A stretch of 56,978 bases of DNA from Halorhodospira abdelmalekii (GTDB lineage: Bacteria > Pseudomonadota > Gammaproteobacteria > Nitrococcales > Halorhodospiraceae), in the NCBI RefSeq assembly GCF_016583625.1, contig NZ_NRRN01000018.1, positions 1-56,978 on the forward strand, in the 5' to 3' direction. The position numbers and the translations under genes were made by a program. Under the pieces are notes generated by a model, which saw only the letters and a program-made list of their open reading frames with translations, was not told where the DNA came from and did not search any database. Positions 1-8,587 of the stretch are shown here, in pieces (the stretch's first letter is position 1; each line of letters opens with the position of its first letter).

Positions 1-1941
1 CCTCCCAGCTGCCCCCTCTGCCTGCCCCGCTTCGTGCGCCGCTTCGTGTCCCGCTTCGACGTGCTCCTCGACATTCATCAAGACATAACGCGCCGCGTTC
101 CAGAGCTTGTTGCAGAAGTTGCGATAGCCCTCGACCCGTCCAAGATCGAAGACGATGTCGCGCCCAGTCGTCGCCAGCGAGGCGAAGGTAAAACGCAGTG
201 CATCGGTGCCGTGGGCGCCGATACCGTCGGGGTAGTGGCGCCGGGTCATCTGCTCGATACGCGCGGCCAGTTTCGGCTGCATCATATCGGCGGTGCGCTT
301 AGCGACCAGTGACTCCAGGTCGATGCCGTCGACGATATCGAGCGGGTCGAGGACGTTGCCCTTCGACTTCGACATCTTCTGCCCGTCCGGATCACGCACC
401 AGGCCGTGGATGTAGACCTCGCGAAACGGGACATCGCCCATAAAGTGAAGGCCCATCATGATCATCCGGGCGACCCAGAAGAAGATGATATCGAAGCCGG
501 TGACCAGCACCGAGCTCGGGTAGAAGGTGCGCAGCTCGGGGCGCTCCTCCGGCCAGCCGAGGGTCGAGAAGGGCCACAGCGCCGAAGAGAACCAGGTATC
601 CAGGACATCCTCATCGCGCCGCAGTACAGTGGTCGCGCTCAAACCGTGACGCTCGCGCACCTCGGCCTCCGAGCGCCCAACGTAGACCGCACCGGCCTCG
701 TCGTACCACGCCGGAATGCGGTGCCCCCACCAAATCTGACGCGAGATGCACCAGTCCTGAATGTTGCGCAACCACTCATAGTAGGTCTTATCCCAGTTGC
801 CGGGGATAAAGCGGATGCGCCCCTCTTCGACCGCCGCGATCGCCGGCTTGGCCAGCGGCTCAGTGTGTACAAACCACTGCCAGGTGAGGTATGGCTCGAT
901 CACCGCCCCGCTGCGATCACCGCGCGGCACCATCAGCGTATGCGCCTCGACCTCCACGAGCAGGCCGGCGGCGCGCAGATCCTCGACGACACGCTCGCGT
1001 GCCGCGTAGCGGTCGAGCCCGCGATAGCGCTCCGGGGCGTTGTCGTTGATCGCTGCCTCTTCGGTGAAGATATTGATACGCGGCAGACCGTGGCGCTCAC
1101 CGACAGCAAAGTCATTAAAGTCGTGAGCCGGCGTGATCTTCACACAGCCGCTGCCGAACTCCGGGTCGACGTAGTCGTCGCCGACGATCGGGATCTCGCG
1201 CTCGACCAGCGGCAGGCGGACGGTGCCCCCGATCAGGTGGGCGTAGCGCTCATCTTCCGGATGGACCGCAACGGCGGTATCGCCGAGCATCGTCTCCGGG
1301 CGCGTGGTGGCAACCACAACACTCCCCTCGCCGTCGCTGAGCGGATAGCGCATATGCCAGATGTGGCCCGACTCCTCCTCGGCGATCACCTCCAGATCGG
1401 AGACCGCGGTATGCAGCACCGGGTCCCAGTTCACCAGACGCTCGCCGCGATAGATCAACCCCTCCTCATAGAGGCGGACAAAGACCTCGGTGACCGCCTG
1501 CGAGAGCCCATCGTCCATGGTAAAGCGCTCGCGCGCCCAGTCGACCGAGGCCCCCATGCGGCGCAGCTGCCGGGTGATCGTGCCGCCAGACTCCGCCTTC
1601 CACTGCCAGATCCGCTCAAGAAAGCGCTCGCGCCCGAGATCGTGCCGGGTCAGTCCCTCGGCCTCCAATTGCCGCTCGACCACCATCTGGGTGGCGATCC
1701 CGGCGTGATCCGTCCCCGGCTGCCAGAGCGTATTGCGTCCGCGCATGCGCTGATAGCGGATGAGGGCGTCCATCACGGTATCTTGGAAGGCGTGTCCCAT
1801 GTGCAGCGTGCCGGTGACGTTCGGCGGCGGGATCATGATGCAGTAGGGCTCGCCGGTGCCGCTGGGGGCGAAGTGGCCGCCTTGCTCCCAGAGGGTGTAG
1901 AGCTCGCTCTCAATGGCGCTCGGGTCGTACGTCTTCTCCAT
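1..1941 (-). CDS. valS: Valyl-tRNA synthetase, N-terminal 647 residues (partial)
   Basis: Class I aminoacyl-tRNA synthetase that charges tRNA-Val with valine in the cytoplasm. The reading frame is open from an ATG at 1941 to the left edge, giving 647 of roughly 900 expected residues. The HIGH signature is at residues 47-50 (HMGH, inside [13 protein letters not shown]) and the KMSKS loop is at residues 522-526. The editing (CP1) domain lies between them; the anticodon-binding and coiled-coil C-terminus are outside the window. The start overlaps the end of the upstream unknown gene by about 30 bases, so the two are probably translated from one message with holC. It is truncated only by the window, with no internal damage seen. 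Confidence 0.97.
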   Translation of the reverse strand, partial: MEKTYDPSAIESELYTLWEQGGHFAPSGTGEPYCIMIPPPNVTGTLHMGHAFQDTVMDALIRYQRMRGRNTLWQPGTDHAGIATQMVVERQLEAEGLTRHDLGRERFLERIWQWKAESGGTITRQLRRMGASVDWARERFTMDDGLSQAVTEVFVRLYEEGLIYRGERLVNWDPVLHTAVSDLEVIAEEESGHIWHMRYPLSDGEGSVVVATTRPETMLGDTAVAVHPEDERYAHLIGGTVRLPLVEREIPIVGDDYVDPEFGSGCVKITPAHDFNDFAVGERHGLPRINIFTEEAAINDNAPERYRGLDRYAARERVVEDLRAAGLLVEVEAHTLMVPRGDRSGAVIEPYLTWQWFVHTEPLAKPAIAAVEEGRIRFIPGNWDKTYYEWLRNIQDWCISRQIWWGHRIPAWYDEAGAVYVGRSEAEVRERHGLSATTVLRRDEDVLDTWFSSALWPFSTLGWPEERPELRTFYPSSVLVTGFDIIFFWVARMIMMGLHFMGDVPFREVYIHGLVRDPDGQKMSKSKGNVLDPLDIVDGIDLESLVAKRTADMMQPKLAARIEQMTRRHYPDGIGAHGTDALRFTFASLATTGRDIVFDLGRVEGYRNFCNKLWNAARYVLMNVEEHVEAGHEAAHEAGQAEGAAGR

Positions 1942-2731
1942 CTAAGCCTCTTGTCTGAGTGAGTGGGTCGCTGCTTGAGTGCTGTTGCTGTCGTTGTTTG
2001 ACCGTGTCCGTGTCCGTGTCCGCGACCGTCTGCGTGGTCTGCGCGGTCTGCGCGGTCTGCGTGGTCTGCGTGACCGTGGTCTTTTGTGGCGCCTGTCGCA
2101 GCGCCGCCCGCAAAGCCTCATCGACGGTGTGGCGCAGCACATGCTGATTCTGCTGCAGTACTGCCGGGAGTCGTTGTGCCAGTTCACTGCGCAGCTCTTG
2201 CAGCAGGGCGCGCTGAGCGCGTTGCTCGATCTCGTGGCGCACCGTCGGCGGAATGCTGGCAATTGCCTCTTCCCGCAACTGCGCATCGCCCTCCCACAAG
2301 GCTCGTATGGAGGGCGGTGGCGGCGCCGGTAAGTGCGGCTCGCTAGCGGCTGCCGTGTGCGTCGGTGCCGCTTCACCGAGCCACGGACCGTCGGCCTGGC
2401 GAACCTGCTCGCCGGTGAAGATCACGTCGTAGAGCAGCGGCGGGGTGGGGGCTTCGGGCTCTGCGGCAATTGGGTCGAGTTCGCTCGGCGCTGTAGTGTG
2501 TTCCGCCGTGGTCTTGACACCTGCGGGGGTGTGGTTTGTCGGCGGTGTGCGGTGTAACTCTGGCCGCTGTGGCTCTGGCCCTGGCCGCTGTGACTCTGGC
2601 CGCTGTGACTCTGGCCTCTGTGACTCTTGTTGGCCCGAGCTCTTCTGGCCAGGTCCCGGCGAACTCGGCCCCCGCTGGCTTGGGCCGGTCTGGCGGGGTG
2701 TATTGCTGCTCTGTGTCGTCTTCTCGTTCAC
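1910..2731 (-). CDS. Unknown low-complexity protein between holC and valS
   Basis: A 273-residue protein I cannot assign with certainty. The N-terminal third is Pro/Gln/Ser-rich with repeated ESQRP pentapeptides, and the C-terminus holds Gln-Thr triplets and a DTDTDT run. The middle (about residues 95-210) is the only ordered-looking part: a [11 protein letters not shown] segment followed by a long amphipathic helix with [18 protein letters not shown]. That layout recalls small proteins next to holC in betaproteobacteria (DUF2486-like), but this is a memory-based guess. The start overlaps the holC stop by four bases (ATGA) and its end overlaps valS, so it is embedded in a holC-valS operon and probably translationally coupled. 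No signal peptide or membrane segment. Confidence 0.7.
   Translation of the reverse strand: MNEKTTQSSNTPRQTGPSQRGPSSPGPGQKSSGQQESQRPESQRPESQRPGPEPQRPELHRTPPTNHTPAGVKTTAEHTTAPSELDPIAAEPEAPTPPLLYDVIFTGEQVRQADGPWLGEAAPTHTAAASEPHLPAPPPPSIRALWEGDAQLREEAIASIPPTVRHEIEQRAQRALLQELRSELAQRLPAVLQQNQHVLRHTVDEALRAALRQAPQKTTVTQTTQTAQTAQTTQTVADTDTDTVKQRQQQHSSSDPLTQTRGLDGEDVRPERH
2003..2072. repeat. Tandem 6-bp and 9-bp coding repeats
   Basis: Three copies of GTGTCC at about 2003-2022 are followed by five near-identical 9-mers, GTCTGCG(C/T)G, at 2028-2072. On the minus strand these encode Asp-Thr dipeptides and Gln-Thr-(Thr/Ala) triplets. Both units keep the reading frame, so copy number changes would lengthen or shorten the protein without frameshift. 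Confidence 0.9.
2558..2626. repeat. Imperfect 15-bp coding repeats (ESQRP units)
   Basis: About four copies of CTCTGGCCGCTGTGA, the clearest at 2594-2608 and 2609-2623, encode Glu-Ser-Gln-Arg-Pro pentapeptides on the minus strand. One copy carries a 6-bp internal duplication. The unit is a multiple of three. Confidence 0.85.
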
Positions 2732-3162
2732 CGCTCTCGCCCCTCGCCGATTCGATGCGTGCGCGGTTTGTGCCCGTGTTGTTGATAGCTCTTATAGCGT
2801 TGCCGTCCGGGAGTGACGACGCTTTCGCGTTGGTCGATGATCTCGCTGAGGCGTTGGCGCTGCGCCCAGGTGTGCGGTACGGTGTCGGTTAAGTTGATCA
2901 GCACTGGATCGTCACTCAGTTCGGGCTGTTGTCCGATAGTGACGGGCTCACCCTCGCGCTCTGGCTGGACAGCGTGCGGGATGAAGCTGCCCTGCCGGAA
3001 GGTCCAGAGCAGGCGATCGAGGCGTGCGCTCTGTTCATCGTCGGCGGTCAGCAGCAGCACGCGCAGCCCCCGTTCGTAGGCCTTTTCGGCGATGCGGCAG
3101 GCGAGTTGTTCACGCGCGCTCGCGCCCGCTTGATCGATGATGTAGAAATCGATCTCGGTCAC
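2728..3162 (-). CDS. holC: DNA polymerase III chi subunit
   Basis: Accessory subunit of the polymerase III clamp-loader complex that links psi/tau to single-strand binding protein. The 144 residues match the usual length of about 145. Family features are visible: an N-terminal DFYIID strand, AEKAYERGLRVLLLT, LDRLLWTF, SFIPH near residue 60, VTIGQQP, DDPVLINLTDTVP and the C-terminal RYKSYQQHGH. It heads a minus-strand operon with the unknown repeat protein and valS; its stop overlaps the next start by four bases. The pepA gene that often precedes holC is not here. Confidence 0.93.
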   Translation of the reverse strand: MTEIDFYIIDQAGASAREQLACRIAEKAYERGLRVLLLTADDEQSARLDRLLWTFRQGSFIPHAVQPEREGEPVTIGQQPELSDDPVLINLTDTVPHTWAQRQRLSEIIDQRESVVTPGRQRYKSYQQHGHKPRTHRIGEGRER

Positions 3163-3288
3163 CTCTTAGCTCCTCTCGGCGTGCTGCGTTATCTGGTTGA
3201 GGTCGGGGTTTTGCGCTGAGCCTTCCCTGGGCTCCTTCGATCCACTAGTATCCTCTGCGCGACCTTAAACCATAGTGTACGGAAAGGT

Positions 3289-4500
3289 ATGGTGCTTGTG
3301 CACATCTACCTCCCCCCTCATCCGCTGTCGATCGTCGACCGTTATCTGGTGCGCGAGGCGCTGCTGGCGATGGTGGCGGTCTTTCTGGTGCTCTTTGTCG
3401 TCTTGGCGGCCAATCGCACCATCGAATACTTGACCGAGGCCGCCGGCGGTGAGCTGCCCAGCGCAGCAGTGGCCACCCTCATGGGACTGCAAATTCTACG
3501 CTATCTCGGAGTGGTGATCCCGGCGGCGCTTTTTTTGGGGCTGGTGCTGGCGATGGGGCGCCTCTATCGCGATAGCGAGCTGCCGGTGTTGGCGGCCTGT
3601 GGCCTGGGGCCGGCGCGGATCGCTCGCGGGTTGCTCTATCTGGCAGTGCCGGTGGCGCTGCTGGTGGCGTTGCTGAGCCTCTTCGTGGCGCCGTGGGCCA
3701 GCTATACCAGCGATGTCTACATCGAGGAGGCGGCACGAACTGCTGATATCGGGGCGTTGCGCGAGGGGCGCTTTATTGGCGGAGGACAGGGGACCATCTA
3801 CGCCGGTGGGGCGACGAAGGGGGGGCAGCTGCAGGAGATCTTCGTGCATGTCCGCTATGCCGATCGCGAGGCGATTGTGCGCGCCGCCCGTGGCGAGCAG
3901 CTCTTCGATCCGGAGAGCGGCCAGCGTTACTTTATTTTCAGCGACGGCTATCGCTACGACGGCCGCCCGGGCGAGCTCGACTGGAGCGTGACCCGCTTTG
4001 AGCGGCACGGCCTGCTGGTCGATACGTATGAGCCGGTTGAGGTCAGGCGCGATCGCGAGGGGACGCCTTCGATTGAGCTCTGGGAGCGCGGTTCAGCGCG
4101 CGACTGGGCCGAGCTGCATTGGCGGGCCTCGATGCCGCTCATGGTGGTGGTATTGACGTTGTTGGCGGTGCCGCTGGCCAAGGCCGAGCCGCGTGATGGC
4201 CGCTACGGTAAGCTGCTCAGCGCGGTATTGGTCTTCGTGGTCTACTTTCAGTTGCTGAGTACCGGGCGCGAGTGGATCGAGCAGGGTGACATCCCGGGTG
4301 AACTCGGTCTGTTGTGGGTGCATGCGCTCGGGGTTATGGTGGCCGTGGTGTGGACGTGGCGGCGCTTCGGTCGGCGTTGGCGGCTGTGGCCTGGTGGCAC
4401 CGGTGTTGGGGCGGTGGGCGGTCAGCAGCCCGCTGCCGCACAGAGCGCACAGAGTGGGCCGCGGACTGAAGACAGTGGTCCGGATCGGCGTGAGTCCTAA
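3289..4500 (+). CDS. lptF: LPS export permease LptF
   Basis: Inner-membrane permease of the LptB2FG transporter that extracts lipopolysaccharide and passes it to LptC for transit to the outer membrane. The 403 residues show three N-terminal membrane segments (roughly residues 25-45, 62-85, 105-125), a periplasmic jelly-roll region (about 130-280) and three C-terminal segments. Conserved local sequences include IVDRYLVRE, LAACGLGPARIARG near the coupling helix, and WRASMPLMV. The last 45 residues are a low-complexity tail. Transcribed divergently from holC and followed by lptG one base after its stop. Confidence 0.95.
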   Translation: MVLVHIYLPPHPLSIVDRYLVREALLAMVAVFLVLFVVLAANRTIEYLTEAAGGELPSAAVATLMGLQILRYLGVVIPAALFLGLVLAMGRLYRDSELPVLAACGLGPARIARGLLYLAVPVALLVALLSLFVAPWASYTSDVYIEEAARTADIGALREGRFIGGGQGTIYAGGATKGGQLQEIFVHVRYADREAIVRAARGEQLFDPESGQRYFIFSDGYRYDGRPGELDWSVTRFERHGLLVDTYEPVEVRRDREGTPSIELWERGSARDWAELHWRASMPLMVVVLTLLAVPLAKAEPRDGRYGKLLSAVLVFVVYFQLLSTGREWIEQGDIPGELGLLWVHALGVMVAVVWTWRRFGRRWRLWPGGTGVGAVGGQQPAAAQSAQSGPRTEDSGPDRRES

Positions 4501-4501
4501 G

Positions 4502-5647
4502 ATGTGGATCTTGACCGGGTATTTGGCGCGTGTGGTGATTGGTGCCTCGCTGGTGGCGCTGGTCGCAATTTTGGCGCTCGATTTCGTCTTCGCTCTGGTC
4601 GATGGGGTCGCCGATGCGCGCAAGGAGACCGGCGATATCCTGATCGAGGCCGCCCTTGGGGTGCCGGAGCTGGCCTACGAGGCCTTCCCCTTTGCGACCT
4701 TAATCGGCACGCTGATGGGGCTGGGGGCCTTAGCGGCACGTCAAGAGCTGACGGCGATGCGCGCAGCCGGCGTCTCGGTGTTGCAGATCGCCGCCGCAGT
4801 GCTCGCCGGCGGTCTGGTGTTGGCGCTCTTTGCAACAGCCATCGGTGAGTACTTGGTGCCGCAAGCGGAGCGTCAGGCGGCGGCGATGCGTGGTGTGGCC
4901 GAGGCCGACCGGCTGCGGACCGGTCCAGATGGGGCGCTGTGGGCGCGCGTTGGCGACGATTTCTTGCGTGCCGAGCGCCCGCGCTCAAGTGCTCATCTGG
5001 AGCGGGTGACGGTCTACCGCTTCGATAGCGGGCGTTTGGTTAAACGCATCGAGGCCGCCGATGCGCACTACTGGCGCGATCGCTGGGTCTTCTCCGCGGT
5101 GGCTGTCATGGAGTTGGCGCCGCTGCCGGAGGTGATCGTCGCGCCGGGCGAGGAGCCGGGAGCGAGCGCCCTGTTTGCGCAGCTCTCGGCCTATCCCGGT
5201 GTTATCGGGGTGCCCGGGCTGATCCAGCAGGAGCGGTTCGAACAGTGGCAGTGGGATGGGGCCTTGAGCCCGGAGGTGCTCGGCGTCGTCGTCGCCGACC
5301 CGCGGAGTCTACCGGCTGGGCAGCTGGCGACCTACATTCGCTATCTGGAAGCGAATGAACTCGATAGCGCGCAGTATCGGTTGGCGCTCTGGGAGAAGGT
5401 GGCAACTCCGTTAGCGACCCTGGCCATGATCCTGGTAACGGTGCCGCTGGTCTTCACGGCAGCACGCTCTTCAGGGGCGGGGCAGCGGATTGTCCTAGGG
5501 ATTTTGCTCGGGGCTGGATTCTTTTTGCTCAATCGTGCCTTCGGGCAGGCGGGGATCGTCTACGGCTTACCGCCCTCGCTAGCTGCGCTCTTGCCGGCGC
5601 TGCTCTTTATGGCTGTTGGAGTTTGGGGGACGCTGCGGGTGCGCTGA
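4502..5647 (+). CDS. lptG: LPS export permease LptG
   Basis: Second permease of the LptB2FG lipopolysaccharide extractor. I place the start at the ATG at 4502, immediately after the lptF stop, giving 381 residues that begin MWILTGYLARVV; the frame is open further upstream but inside lptF. Membrane segments lie at about residues 10-35, 55-75, 95-120 and three near the C-terminus, around a periplasmic jelly-roll domain. The ELTAMRAAGVS motif is the coupling helix that contacts LptB. Coupled to lptF; the neighbour downstream is convergent. Confidence 0.95.
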   Translation: MWILTGYLARVVIGASLVALVAILALDFVFALVDGVADARKETGDILIEAALGVPELAYEAFPFATLIGTLMGLGALAARQELTAMRAAGVSVLQIAAAVLAGGLVLALFATAIGEYLVPQAERQAAAMRGVAEADRLRTGPDGALWARVGDDFLRAERPRSSAHLERVTVYRFDSGRLVKRIEAADAHYWRDRWVFSAVAVMELAPLPEVIVAPGEEPGASALFAQLSAYPGVIGVPGLIQQERFEQWQWDGALSPEVLGVVVADPRSLPAGQLATYIRYLEANELDSAQYRLALWEKVATPLATLAMILVTVPLVFTAARSSGAGQRIVLGILLGAGFFLLNRAFGQAGIVYGLPPSLAALLPALLFMAVGVWGTLRVR

Positions 5648-5718
5648 ATCGCTACGCTGCCGGTCCAGCACTCGTGCCCGGAGCGCCCGGAGAGAGGAGC
5701 GCCTTGAAAAAAAGGTTT

Positions 5719-6207
5719 TTATGATCTGGTCGGGCTTCTCTTGAGCACCCAGGTCCCGGCCAGGCGGTCGTGCAGGGTGCGCTTGTCGCGGTCAAATAGC
5801 GCCCAGAGGAAGCCGCCACCGAGCAGCAGCCACGAGAGTATGGCGAAGAGAAAGCGCTTGCTGGCGAGGCCGAGGTCGGGGTGCTGGCCTTGCGCATCGA
5901 CGATGTAGAGCCCCCAGGCGCGCATACCAAGGGTTGCTCCATCGTGCATCCAGAAGCCGACGAAGAAGACGTAGAGGATGGCGGCTAGATAGACGCGCAG
6001 CAGAGAGTCGCCGGTGTTGACGTCTTCGGCTCCGGTGAAATAGGCGCCCAGCATCAAGTAGATCAGGGTGGCGACGACAACGATGGAGAGCGCGAGCAGC
6101 GTATCGTAGAAAAGCGCGGCGAGGCGAGTCCAAAAGGCGGGCGGCTGTGGTGGTGGCTGAGGTCGCTTCGGGGAGGGCGTCGGCACGGCTCGTCTCGCAG
6201 TGATCAC
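5719..6207 (-). CDS. RDD family membrane protein
   Basis: A 162-residue inner-membrane protein of the RDD family, whose members have been linked to ion or solute transport but mostly lack a defined role. The family triad is recognisable: Arg in FWTRLAALFYD (about residue 28), and the C-terminal RDKRTLHDRLAGTWV. Three to four hydrophobic segments follow a proline-rich cytoplasmic N-terminus. The chosen start is GTG and has no clear ribosome site, so the first residues are uncertain. It is convergent with lptG and lies just downstream of the tRNA-Glu gene on the same strand. Confidence 0.85.
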   Translation of the reverse strand: MITARRAVPTPSPKRPQPPPQPPAFWTRLAALFYDTLLALSIVVVATLIYLMLGAYFTGAEDVNTGDSLLRVYLAAILYVFFVGFWMHDGATLGMRAWGLYIVDAQGQHPDLGLASKRFLFAILSWLLLGGGFLWALFDRDKRTLHDRLAGTWVLKRSPTRS

Positions 6208-6250
6208 TCGAGTTCGGCGCGGAATCGTGCGCTCCTCGCCGCTGCCAGTT

Positions 6251-6325
6251 TGGCGCTCCCAAGGGGATTCGAACCCCTGTTACCGCCTTGAGAGGGCGGC
6301 GTCCTAACCACTAGACGATGGGAGC
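6251..6325 (-). tRNA. tRNA-Glu, anticodon CTC
   Basis: A 75-base tRNA reading GCTCCCATCGTCTAG at its 5' end and finishing with an encoded CCA. Visible parts: 7-bp acceptor stem GCTCCCA/TGGGAGC with G discriminator, D-loop with TAGTGGTTAGGAC, anticodon stem CCGCC/GGCGG around loop CTCTCAA (anticodon CTC), and T-arm GGGGTTCGAATCCCC. It reads GAG, so it supplements the standard TTC tRNA-Glu in a GC-rich codon diet. Confidence 0.96.
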
Positions 6326-6358
6326 AAAACAGATACCGCAAAGGCTGAACTGATCGCC

Positions 6359-7906
6359 TTGAGGATGGTATTATACCGATCCGTACTCTATGGACAAGGG
6401 TGTTTGGACATTTCGTTGGAATATAGCGAAAGCGTTCTCAGTCAGGGCGAGCTGTCGAAGGTCGAGCCGACCATTATCCCTCGCGATGCGCATCGGATCT
6501 CGCGAGCCGATATCAGTGACAACGCCCTCAAGGTGCTCTACCGGCTGCGCAAGGCCGGCTACCAGGCCTACATGGTCGGTGGCGGGGTGCGCGATCTCTC
6601 CTTAGGCCGCGAGCCGAAAGACTTCGACGTCGCGACCGATGCCCGCCCCGAGGAGGTGCGGCGGCTCTTTCGCAATTGCCGTCTGATCGGACGGCGTTTT
6701 CGTCTTGCGCACGTCTGCTTTGGGCCTGAGATCATTGAGGTGGCGACCTTTCGGGCGCTGCACTCCTCCGCCCAAGACGATCTTGAGGGAGATGTCGCTT
6801 ACGAGAACGGCCGCATCGTGCGCGATAATGTCTACGGCACGCTCGCTGAAGACGCCCTGCGGCGCGATTTCACGGTCAACGCCCTCTACTACAACATAGC
6901 GGACTTCTCGCTGGTCGACCACGCCGGTGGTATGCAAGATCTGCAGAGTGGCCTGATCCGCCTGATCGGTGAGCCCTACGAGCGCTTCCGGGAGGATCCA
7001 GTGCGCATGTTGCGGGCGGTGCGCTTTGCTCTGAAGCTAGGGTTCCGCATCCACCCGAGCACGGCGCGGCCGATTCCCGAGTTGGCGGCAAGCCTGGCGG
7101 AGATGCCACCGGCTCGCCTCTTCGATGAGTCGCTGAAACTCTTTCTCTCCGGGATGGCGCTGGAGGCCTTCGAAATGCTGCGCCACTACGGTCTCTTTGC
7201 GCCGCTGTTGCCGGTGACGACGGCGGCCTTGGAGGCCGACGGTGACCGGCAGTGGGTGCCGTTTTTGGCCGCAGCGCTGCGCAGCACCGATGAGCGTATC
7301 GGCGCCGATAAGCCGGTGACGCCGGCCTTTCTCTTTGCCGCGTTGCTGTGGCCGGCGGTTCGCCTGCGCGAGCGCGAACTGCGTGCCGCTGGTGAGTCGC
7401 CAGCCCCAGCGCTGCAGCAGGCCGGAGCCGAAGTGCAGGCGGCGCAGCAAGCGCGCATCGCCTTACCGAAGCGTTTTAGCATCCCGATGCGCGAGATCTG
7501 GGCGATGCAGTCGCGTTTGGCGCGCCGCGGCGGCAAGCGGGCACAGCGGTTGATGGGGCATCCGCGGTTTCGTGCTGCCTACGACTTTCTTGAGCTGCGG
7601 GCCGCCGCCGGTGATGCTCCGGGCGATCTAGCACAGTGGTGGCGTCAGCTCCAAGAGCAGGCGCCGGCGTCCCCAGATGCCGCTGCAGGCCGTGCCACTA
7701 CGCGCCGTGCTGCGGCATCGCGGTCGCTTCCGGTCGCCGGTGCATCGGAGCTGACGGCCGAGGTCGAAGAGGTCACGGCAGCGGCGTCGACGGGCGAGCG
7801 CAGTGCCGCTAAGCCTGGACGCCGCCGCGGTGGCCGTCGCCGAGGGGGCGCGCGGACGCAGCGGGGCGCTCCGGCTACCGACAGCGGCGGCAGCGGCGAC
7901 GGATGA
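6359..7906 (+). CDS. pcnB: Poly(A) polymerase I
   Basis: Adds 3' poly(A) tails to RNAs, promoting their decay. The nucleotidyltransferase signature GGGVRD is followed by KDFDVATD with the metal-binding aspartates, then FRNCRLIGRRFRLAHV, a stretch conserved in bacterial poly(A) polymerases as opposed to CCA-adding enzymes. The C-terminal 70 residues form an Arg/Gly-rich RNA-binding tail, as in E. coli. The listed start is the longest (TTG at 6359, ATG at 6365); because the tRNA-Glu promoter lies at 6370-6397, a later TTG (6404 or 6416) just before the conserved IIPRDAHRISRADIS segment may be the true one. Overlaps folK by four bases. Confidence 0.93.
   Translation: MRMVLYRSVLYGQGCLDISLEYSESVLSQGELSKVEPTIIPRDAHRISRADISDNALKVLYRLRKAGYQAYMVGGGVRDLSLGREPKDFDVATDARPEEVRRLFRNCRLIGRRFRLAHVCFGPEIIEVATFRALHSSAQDDLEGDVAYENGRIVRDNVYGTLAEDALRRDFTVNALYYNIADFSLVDHAGGMQDLQSGLIRLIGEPYERFREDPVRMLRAVRFALKLGFRIHPSTARPIPELAASLAEMPPARLFDESLKLFLSGMALEAFEMLRHYGLFAPLLPVTTAALEADGDRQWVPFLAAALRSTDERIGADKPVTPAFLFAALLWPAVRLRERELRAAGESPAPALQQAGAEVQAAQQARIALPKRFSIPMREIWAMQSRLARRGGKRAQRLMGHPRFRAAYDFLELRAAAGDAPGDLAQWWRQLQEQAPASPDAAAGRATTRRAAASRSLPVAGASELTAEVEEVTAAASTGERSAAKPGRRRGGRRRGGARTQRGAPATDSGGSGDG
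6370..6397 (-). promoter_or_regulatory. Sigma-70 promoter of tRNA-Glu
   Basis: On the minus strand, TTGTCC (6392-6397) and a perfect TATAAT (6370-6375) are separated by 16 bases. The predicted start of transcription lies about 38 bases before the tRNA. The element overlaps the upstream end of the open pcnB frame. Confidence 0.75.
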
Positions 7907-8520
7907 GCGCGCAAGCGGACAGTGCAGCCGCTACGCCGGTGGCTGCCTACATCGGATTGGGCAGCAATCTGGGGGATCCGCTGTGGCAGCTGACCGTCGC
8001 GGTGCGGCGGTTAGCAGAGTTGCCGGTCTCGCAGCTGACCGGGCTGTCGGCCTTCTATCGCAATCCGGCGCTGTCGGCTCCCGGGTTGGCGGCGCAGCCC
8101 GATTTCGTCAACGCCGTGGCCGAACTGCGCACGCACCTGAGTGCCGAGCGGCTGCTTGCAGCGCTGCACCGGATCGAGGCGCGACAGCAGCGCCGGCGCG
8201 ATCCACAGCAGCGCTGGGGGCCGCGGACGCTCGATCTCGATCTGCTGCTCTACGGCGAACTGTGCACGACGAGCGCTCAGCTGCAGGTGCCGCATCCCCG
8301 CTTGACAGAGCGCCCCTTTGCCTTGTATCCCCTGGCCGAGATCGCTCCGACAGCGCTGATTCCAGGACAGGGACGGGCTGCCGAGCTCGCAGCGCACCTC
8401 GATCGTAGCACGCTGGTGCGTCTACCAGCGCCGGCGTGCTCGCTGCCCGATCGCAACCGCTCCGGCGGGGAGCGGTCGGTTGGGTGCTCGACCGAGCCGG
8501 AGTACGATCAACTTTTATAG
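7903..8520 (+). CDS. folK: HPPK (6-hydroxymethyl-7,8-dihydropterin pyrophosphokinase)
   Basis: Transfers pyrophosphate from ATP to 6-hydroxymethyl-7,8-dihydropterin in folate synthesis. Key motifs: IGLGSNLGD near the N-terminus, FYRNPAL, and the metal/ATP signature RWGPRTLDLDLLLYG, followed by VPHPRLTERPFALYPLAEIAP. The start overlaps the pcnB stop (ATGA), the usual pcnB-folK pairing. At 205 residues it is about 40 longer than most homologues; the excess is a Pro/Arg/Ser-rich C-terminal extension after residue 165 with no recognisable domain. Confidence 0.94.
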   Translation: MSAQADSAAATPVAAYIGLGSNLGDPLWQLTVAVRRLAELPVSQLTGLSAFYRNPALSAPGLAAQPDFVNAVAELRTHLSAERLLAALHRIEARQQRRRDPQQRWGPRTLDLDLLLYGELCTTSAQLQVPHPRLTERPFALYPLAEIAPTALIPGQGRAAELAAHLDRSTLVRLPAPACSLPDRNRSGGERSVGCSTEPEYDQLL

Positions 8521-8587
8521 CGTCTATCCATAAGCGGCGTCTCTGCCGCATCCTGAATCGATTACAGCACCTACGAGATCTCGCACT

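Noticed and set aside
406-1962. Long plus-strand open frame of 518 residues
   Set aside because: It is the antisense shadow of valS: the minus-strand frame carries HIGH and KMSKS motifs, while the plus-strand translation has no recognisable domain.
3163-3288. Remnant of pepA between holC and lptF
   Set aside because: The 126-base gap contains no aminopeptidase-like sequence in any frame, so pepA is absent rather than decayed here.
5690-5720. Terminator between lptG and the RDD gene
   Set aside because: The CCTT/AAGG stem before the T-run has only four pairs; GGAGCGCC is a direct, not inverted, repeat. Too weak to list.
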